Assembly: GCA_029881805.1 (NCBI GenBank)
Contig: JAOULW010000001.1
Span: 186,001-250,000 of the forward strand
Source of the DNA: Candidatus Bathyarchaeota archaeon
Lineage (GTDB): Archaea > Thermoproteota > Bathyarchaeia > Bathyarchaeales > Bathycorpusculaceae
Reading direction: 5' to 3'
DNA length: 64,000 nucleotides
Made by a program: the position numbers and the translations under genes
The notes under the pieces: generated by a model
What the model was told of the DNA's origin: nothing
The model's database searches: none
What the model saw: only the letters and a program-made list of their open reading frames with translations
Part shown: in pieces, positions 59,087 through 64,000 of the stretch
Position numbering within the stretch: position 1 is the first letter of the stretch
Layout: every line of letters starts with the position of its first letter

Positions 59087-59919
59087 TGGTCGAGGCGTTT
59101 TCACCTCGCAAATACATGCGCGACCTGAAGTTTCCATTTTGCCCAGGTTGCGGTCTATTTTCCGTCAGTGACGCCTTTCTGAGAGCGGTTCATGAATTGG
59201 GCTATAAAGATTTGAGCAAATTTGTCTTCTGTAGCGGGATCGGTTGTTCTTCCTGGGTTCCTTCACCCTATTATATTGGTGATTCCCTTCACACACTTCA
59301 TGGAAGAAGCATACCAGTCGCCACAAGCGTAAAACTCGTGCGGCCAGACCTCAATGTTGTTGTTTTTGGTGGAGACGGTGACATTGTCGGGATAGGTCTA
59401 GGCCACTTTATTCATGCTGCAAGAAGAAACGCTGATGTTCTCGTCATAATGACCAATAACATGATTTACGGCATGACAGGCGGTCAAGTGGCTCCCACAA
59501 CGCCGCTGAGAACAAAAACAACCACAACGCCCTACGGAAGTTTTGAACATCCTATAGACGCTGCGAGGCTTGCAGCCGCAGCAGGAGCAGCCTACTCCGC
59601 TCGATGGACAACAGCTCACCCAAATGACCTAAGAAAATCAATCAAAAAGGCGATACAAACAAAAGGCTTCGGCTTCATCGAAGCCGTAAGCCAATGTCCA
59701 ACAGCTTACGGCAGAAGAGCTGGCTTCAAAGATATCGGTGAAATGCTAAAATGGTTCAAAGAAAGCGCCATCGCGGTCGAACAATCTAAGAAAATGAGCG
59801 AGAAAGAACTTGAAAAAAGGATAGTTGTTGGCGAATTCGTGCAAAGAAGCCGCCCAACACTAGTCGAAACAGTCTACGCAATGATAGAGGAGGCAAAGGC
59901 AGGTGCAAAACAGAATTGA
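59083..59919 (+). CDS. korB: 2-oxoacid:ferredoxin oxidoreductase beta subunit (second set)
   Basis: A 278-residue beta chain with PFCPGCGLFSV, CSGIGCSSW, HTLHGRSIPVATSVKL, GDGDIVGIGLGHFIHAARRN and MIYGMTGGQVAPTTP. The open frame extends back inside korA to 58798, which is a shadow; the ATG at 59083 is the true start. Overlaps korG by 17 bp. Confidence 0.92.
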   Translation: MMVEAFSPRKYMRDLKFPFCPGCGLFSVSDAFLRAVHELGYKDLSKFVFCSGIGCSSWVPSPYYIGDSLHTLHGRSIPVATSVKLVRPDLNVVVFGGDGDIVGIGLGHFIHAARRNADVLVIMTNNMIYGMTGGQVAPTTPLRTKTTTTPYGSFEHPIDAARLAAAAGAAYSARWTTAHPNDLRKSIKKAIQTKGFGFIEAVSQCPTAYGRRAGFKDIGEMLKWFKESAIAVEQSKKMSEKELEKRIVVGEFVQRSRPTLVETVYAMIEEAKAGAKQN

Positions 59920-60442
59920 GATAAAAATAGGTGGACACGGCGGACAAGGCGTGGTCTTGGCAGGACAAATACTAGGCAAAGCCGCTGTTTTCGATGGAAA
60001 AAATGCCCTACAAACGCAGACTTATGGAGCAGAGGCAAGAGGAAGCTTAGCCAGAAGCGAAGTAATTATCTCGGACGGCAAAATAGGCTTCCCAGCAGTC
60101 AGAAAATGTGATATCCTACTTGCGATGAATCAAAAATCGTTGGACGCACATTTTAAGAATTTAAAAGAAAATGGTGTGCTAATAGTTGACAGCAGTAATG
60201 TAGAAAGCATACCAGAAATTAAAGCGCGAATTTTCAGGGTTCCAGCTACGGAAATCGCTAGGAAGGAATTTGGCGAAATCTTGTATGCGAACATAGTCAT
60301 GCTTGGAGCCTTGACAAGAATAACCAACTTGGTGAACAAGGAATCTCTGGAGAAGGCCATAAGAGACAGCGTTTCTGAAAGAACATTAGGAGCCAATTTG
60401 AACGCCTACAGAAAGGGCTTGCACACAAAGTTCGAAACATAA
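59903..60442 (+). CDS. korG: 2-oxoacid:ferredoxin oxidoreductase gamma subunit (second set)
   Basis: A 179-residue gamma chain with IGGHGGQGVVLAGQ and QTYGAEARGSLARSEV. The GTG start at 59903 lies inside korB, with GAGGAGG about 10 nt upstream. Ends the second Kor operon. Confidence 0.92.
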   Translation: MQNRIEIKIGGHGGQGVVLAGQILGKAAVFDGKNALQTQTYGAEARGSLARSEVIISDGKIGFPAVRKCDILLAMNQKSLDAHFKNLKENGVLIVDSSNVESIPEIKARIFRVPATEIARKEFGEILYANIVMLGALTRITNLVNKESLEKAIRDSVSERTLGANLNAYRKGLHTKFET

Positions 60443-60488
60443 AATAGCATAGTCGAACCTTTGAAAAGAATGTATTGATGGTGTCTTT

Positions 60489-61604
60489 ATGGAGTACGAA
60501 ATCAAATGTTCAGTTTGCAGCCGCTCTTCTGAAAGCCTGCTTGACTTCAAATGCGGCTCTTGTGATCGACCACTAGATGTGCAACTCAACTTGGACTTTG
60601 ACATCGCAAAAATTCGGAAAAAAAATCATACTGCTTGGAGGTACGTAGAATCTTTCCCTTACGTAACCGAGTCAGAAATCGTGACTTTAGGCGAAGGCTG
60701 GACGCCCTTAGTCAACTTTGCAGGTAATGTCCACTTTAAACTTGAAAATTTAAACCCGACAGGCTCTTTCAAGGACAGAGGTTCCGCAGTATTAATTTCT
60801 GCTCTGCAAACACTGATGAAAAAGGTTGAAGGTTACATGGCTGAAGATTCCTCTGGTAATGCGGGAGCCTCTGTCGCTGCTTATGCCGGTCGTGCAGAGT
60901 CAAAAGCAAGAATTTATGTTCCAGAAAATGTTTCTGGACCGAAGTTTAGCCAAATCCAATTTTATGGCGCGGAAGTCATTAAGGTTTCTGGCTCTCGAAG
61001 CGAAGTTGCGGATGAGGCTCAAAAAGTTGAAAAAGGAAAGTACTATGTTGGACACATTCTGCATCCATTGTTTAGGGATGGAATAAGAAGCCTTGCTTAC
61101 GAAATGGCTGAGCAGTTAGATTGGCGTGTTCCAGAGCGCATCTATTTGCCAGTTTCTGCTGGGACCTTGCTTTTGGGTGTGATAAATGGGTTTAAGCACT
61201 TAATTGACTCTAACGTTACAGCATCCATGCCGAAAATAGTGGCTTGCCAAACTAGACAAGTCTCCCCACTCTACCATAAAATCAAAAACTTGAGTTACGC
61301 TTCGCCAGAAAAAATAACATCTATTGCAGACGCCTTAGTGAGCGTGAATCCTCCATTACTAGATCTTATGGTTAAACGTCTACGAGAGGTAAATGGTGAT
61401 GCCGTCATGGTTGAAGAAAACGATATATCAAAAGCCTTCATAGAGCTAGCTAGAAACGGCTTCTTCGTTGAACCAAGCTCAGCGGTAGCCTACGCGGCCT
61501 ACAAAAAACAACTTGAAAATAAAGAACTATCGACAGCCGAAAAAACCGTGGTGATTCTGACAGGGACAGGTTTGAAAAAAGCAATTGCACCAAGCCAGGC
61601 ATAA
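60489..61604 (+). CDS. thrC: Threonine synthase-like PLP enzyme
   Basis: A 371-residue fold-type II PLP enzyme. A short N-terminal zinc-ribbon-like part (CSVC...CGSC) precedes LGEGWTPLV, LENLNPTGSFKDRGSAVL with the PLP lysine, SSGNAGASVAAYAGR, and a C-terminal VEPSSAVAYAAY and VVILTGTGLK. Converts O-phosphohomoserine to threonine in the family. Some relatives have other roles; no thrA or thrB is near. Confidence 0.85.
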   Translation: MEYEIKCSVCSRSSESLLDFKCGSCDRPLDVQLNLDFDIAKIRKKNHTAWRYVESFPYVTESEIVTLGEGWTPLVNFAGNVHFKLENLNPTGSFKDRGSAVLISALQTLMKKVEGYMAEDSSGNAGASVAAYAGRAESKARIYVPENVSGPKFSQIQFYGAEVIKVSGSRSEVADEAQKVEKGKYYVGHILHPLFRDGIRSLAYEMAEQLDWRVPERIYLPVSAGTLLLGVINGFKHLIDSNVTASMPKIVACQTRQVSPLYHKIKNLSYASPEKITSIADALVSVNPPLLDLMVKRLREVNGDAVMVEENDISKAFIELARNGFFVEPSSAVAYAAYKKQLENKELSTAEKTVVILTGTGLKKAIAPSQA

Positions 61605-61650
61605 TCAATGGAATTTTGTGTGTGGTCATCTCGCTTTCAGCTTTCTTTTT

Positions 61651-61665
61651 AGAAAAATTTATATG
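61651..61665 (+). promoter_or_regulatory. BRE and TATA box of the thermosome gene
   Basis: AGAAAAATTTATATG at 61651-61665 is a strong BRE plus TATA. Initiation about 25 bp downstream (near 61688) gives a short leader with AAAGGAGG (61694-61701) before the TTG start at 61712. Confidence 0.6.
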
Positions 61666-61711
61666 CTAATGTTGTTTTTCTTGTTGACGCAATAAAGGAG
61701 GATTGTTAAAT

Positions 61712-63370
61712 TTGTCATCATCTGTGTCAGGTGGAGGAACACCAGTTTTAATCTTAAAGGAAGGATCGAGTAGAAGTAGAGGAAAGGAGGCTCAGCACAC
61801 AAACATAATGGCTGCAAAAATAGTGGCTGAAACCGTAAAGAGCGCTCTCGGACCAAAAGGTATGGATAAAATGCTAGTGGACAGTTTCGGCGACGTAACA
61901 ATAACAAGCGATGGGCGCACAATTTTGGATGAAATGGACATTCAGCACCCAGCAGCAAAAATGATGGTAGAAGTCGCAAAAACACAGGACAACGAAGCCG
62001 GGGACGGGACAACCACTGCAGTGATAACCTCTGGTGAATTGCTGAATAAAGCCGAAGAACTTATTGAGAAAAACGTGCATCCCACAATAATAATTGATGG
62101 ATATAAAAAAGCCTCAGAAAAGGCCCTCGAAGTCTTGGAAAAAATCGCAATACCGACCGAGGCAAAGCTTGAAGAATACTCGAAAAAAGCTGCAATGACT
62201 TCGATGGCAAGCAAACTTGTAGCTGAACATAGAGAATATCTGGCCGAGTTGGCAGTTAAGGCCGTTCTTGAAGTTGCGGAAAAAGAAGGCAACAAATACA
62301 AGGTGGATATAGAGGACATTAAAATCGAAAAAAAGCCAGGCGAATCAATAAGAGATACGAGACTTATTCAAGGCATAGTTTTGGACAAGGAAGTTACGCA
62401 CTCCGGAATGCCAAAGCGCGTAGAGAAGGCCAAAATAGCATTACTCGATTGCCCCTTAGAAATTGAAAAAACGGAGTTTGACGCAAAAATCAACATCGAA
62501 AGCCCAGAGCAAATGGAAGCTTTTCTTAAACAAGAGGAAGGGATGTTGCGAGAAATGGTTGATAAGATAGCCGCAACGGGCGCAAACGTGGTTTTGTGTG
62601 AAAAAGGCATTGACGACATGGTGCAGCACTTTCTGTCTAGAAAGGGAATACTTACTGTTCGGAGAAACAAGAAGTCAGACATGGAGAAACTTGCAAAAGC
62701 CACCGGCGGAAAAGTAGTAACAAATTTGGCTGCTCTAACTTCTGCGGATTTGGGTCATGCTACCCTTGTCGAAGAGCGCAAAATCGGTGACGACAAAATG
62801 ACTTTTGTAGAAGGATGCAAACATCCCAAAGCAGTCACAATTCTGATAAGAGGTGGAACCCAACGCATAGTGGACGAAGCAGAACGATCATTACATGACG
62901 CTTTATGCGTAGTAAGAGACATTGCTGAAGAACCAAAAATCTTGGCTGGAGGCGGAGCACCAGAGCTTGAGGTTTCACGAATGCTCAGGAAATATGCTGA
63001 AACTCTTCCAGGAAGGGAACAGCTCGCAGTTAAGAGTTTCGCAGAAGCCCTTGAAGCCGTTCCCTTAGCGCTGACTGAAAACGCTGGTCTAGACCCAATA
63101 GATATACTTTCTGAACTGAGAGCGAGGCATGAAAAAGGTGAAACATGGGCCGGAATAGAAGTGCACTCTGGCAAAGTTCGAGACATGAACCAAGCTGGAG
63201 TCTTTGAACCCTTAGCAGTCAAGAAGCAGATAATAAAATCATCAACAGAAGCCGCTTCAATGATTCTTAAAATCGACGACGTAATTGCGGCTGGAAAAAT
63301 GAGGGCTCCTCCAACACCGCCAGGGGGTCCACCTGGAGGTTATGGCTATCCAGGCGCTGGGGAGTATTAG
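61712..63370 (+). CDS. thsA: Thermosome subunit (group II chaperonin)
   Basis: A 552-residue chaperonin. Motifs: [48 protein letters not shown], the mobile-loop region, [20 protein letters not shown] and the Gly/Pro-rich end [13 protein letters not shown]. The TTG at 61712 is preferred, with AAAGGAGG about 10 nt upstream. The TTG at 61703 is too close to it. The stop TAG is followed in frame by rpoK. Confidence 0.96.
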   Translation: MSSSVSGGGTPVLILKEGSSRSRGKEAQHTNIMAAKIVAETVKSALGPKGMDKMLVDSFGDVTITSDGRTILDEMDIQHPAAKMMVEVAKTQDNEAGDGTTTAVITSGELLNKAEELIEKNVHPTIIIDGYKKASEKALEVLEKIAIPTEAKLEEYSKKAAMTSMASKLVAEHREYLAELAVKAVLEVAEKEGNKYKVDIEDIKIEKKPGESIRDTRLIQGIVLDKEVTHSGMPKRVEKAKIALLDCPLEIEKTEFDAKINIESPEQMEAFLKQEEGMLREMVDKIAATGANVVLCEKGIDDMVQHFLSRKGILTVRRNKKSDMEKLAKATGGKVVTNLAALTSADLGHATLVEERKIGDDKMTFVEGCKHPKAVTILIRGGTQRIVDEAERSLHDALCVVRDIAEEPKILAGGGAPELEVSRMLRKYAETLPGREQLAVKSFAEALEAVPLALTENAGLDPIDILSELRARHEKGETWAGIEVHSGKVRDMNQAGVFEPLAVKKQIIKSSTEAASMILKIDDVIAAGKMRAPPTPPGGPPGGYGYPGAGEY

Positions 63371-63391
63371 AATACGTCTAGAGAAGACAGG

Positions 63392-63631
63392 ATTTCAATA
63401 GGTCCGCCAAAAATTACTCGCTTCGAAAAAGCAAGAATAGTCGGATCTAGGGCGCTCCAAATCTCTATGGGAGCCCCTCCACTCATCGATGTTTCGGAAG
63501 GTTTCTCAAGTCCAATAGAAATAGCATTAAAAGAACTTGAGGTAGGTATCCTACCGATAACTATACGACGCGCGTTGCCTGATGGAACCTTTCAAGATAT
63601 ACCTATAAAATGGCTTCTGGAAGAAGGATAA
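63392..63631 (+). CDS. rpoK: RNA polymerase subunit K (RpoK), start codon unusual
   Basis: Missed by standard calling because no ATG, GTG or TTG begins it. The translated sequence IGPPKITRFEKARIVGSRALQISMGAPPLI, then GILPITIRRALPDG, is the RpoK/Rpb6 core, about 76-79 residues long. It lies in the same frame as the thermosome, after its TAG stop at 63368-63370. The only start-like codons are ATT at 63392 and ATA at 63398; I use ATT. A sequence error removing a start codon, or an unusual start, are both possible. Confidence 0.8.
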   Translation: MSIGPPKITRFEKARIVGSRALQISMGAPPLIDVSEGFSSPIEIALKELEVGILPITIRRALPDGTFQDIPIKWLLEEG

Positions 63632-63675
63632 TCCTTTCAGGTGCCAGATAAATACTCGATAAAGATGATGAGAGA

Positions 63676-64000
63676 ATGGAGATTCTAGAAATAGCCTCCC
63701 TCGCAGAGTTTTCACCAGTCAAATATGTGAAAACGCCTCTAAACAACACGAAGGGACTCGTCCGCCTGTTGTGCTTTGAACCCGGACAAGGAGTGGCGCT
63801 CCACAAACATCCGAAGGCGGACGAAATATTCTACGTGTTGAACGGCAAAGCAGAACTTACGGTTGGCGAAGAAACAGCTCAAATAGACGCGGGAAGGTTT
63901 GTGAAAGCTCCAGCAGATACTTTTCACGGTTGGAAAAACGGTCCAGAAAAGTTGATTCTGATTTCCGTGCTCATGCCTGTTTTAAGTTATGCGTACGCTG
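63676..64000 (+). CDS. Cupin-domain protein (cut off at the window end)
   Basis: An N-terminal part of at least 108 residues of a single-domain cupin: GQGVALHKHPKADEIFYVLNGKAELTVG holds the metal-binding His, His and Glu; DTFHGWKN has the last histidine. Start ATG 63676, with GATGAGAG before it. It is still open at 64000, so the end and function are not visible. Confidence 0.75.
   Translation, partial: MEILEIASLAEFSPVKYVKTPLNNTKGLVRLLCFEPGQGVALHKHPKADEIFYVLNGKAELTVGEETAQIDAGRFVKAPADTFHGWKNGPEKLILISVLMPVLSYAYA

Noticed and set aside
62755-63222. Long open frame antisense to the thermosome
   Set aside because: It is a shadow of a strongly conserved gene, with Ser/Ala/Pro bias typical of antisense frames.

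Overview
The window reads as a chromosomal segment of an anaerobic archaeon, most likely a Candidatus Bathyarchaeia (TACK) member. This is inferred from gene content, not from a marker tree. Archaeal information-processing genes are spread along it: Alba, histone, eS1, eS17, eS25, uS15, RpoK, a TFE-beta-like protein, three KEOPS subunits, a thermosome and a proteasome beta subunit. eS25 and an Fe-S TFE-beta together point to TACK rather than Euryarchaeota. F420 and molybdopterin genes, two Hdr/2-oxoacid:ferredoxin oxidoreductase loci and an ETF/acyl-CoA dehydrogenase pair point to a strict anaerobe that ferments amino acids or oxidises acyl-CoA. No rRNA gene, tRNA gene or CRISPR array was recognised.

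Layout. 0-6 kb: Alba, a phosphoesterase, a PhoU-like protein, and a minus-strand run of a diaminopentanoate-dehydrogenase-like gene, pxpA, pxpB, pxpC and moaE. 7.2-13.9 kb: an electron-transfer operon with an HdrC-GltD fusion, an HdrA-MvhD fusion and korDABG. 13.9-15.9 kb: eS1 and serS. 16-24.9 kb: an accessory island. 24.9-36.7 kb: housekeeping genes (nadM, proteasome beta, AMMECR1, nadC, DUF4152, rlmE, TFE-beta-like, kae1-bud32, an ITPase, uS15, a RecJ-like nuclease, pcc1, a SAM hydrolase). 36.7-49 kb: membrane proteins, cofE, moaD, a glycerate kinase/hydroxypyruvate reductase/aminotransferase group, eS17, TatD, histone, eS25, a COG2403 GTPase and a DegT aminotransferase. 49.3-60.4 kb: a second redox locus with HdrA carrying an inserted GltD-like module, hdrC, hdrB, an acyl-CoA dehydrogenase, etfBA and korABG. 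60.5-64 kb: threonine synthase, thermosome, rpoK and a cut-off cupin gene.

The accessory island is the most unusual part. It has a catalytically complete Cas1 with no Cas2, no Cas4 and no CRISPR array. Around it lie an AbrB-type regulator, a primase-like small protein and several unknown genes in two divergent operons. The island contains five copies of a G-rich, imperfectly palindromic repeat, all in the same orientation. Two copies share a perfect 26-nt direct repeat that brackets the island, and two share 31 of 32 nt and bracket one gene of visibly different composition. The repeats cut the island into modules of one or a few genes, an arrangement like a cassette array whose mobiliser could be the solo Cas1. 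That mobility link is inference.

The two redox loci share paralogous parts (HdrA, HdrC, a GltD-like flavoprotein, KorA, KorB, KorG) wired differently. In locus 1 the GltD-like module is fused behind HdrC. In locus 2 it is inserted inside HdrA. Locus 2 also sits beside ETF and an acyl-CoA dehydrogenase, which suggests coupling between acyl-CoA, 2-oxoacid, NAD(P)H and ferredoxin pools.
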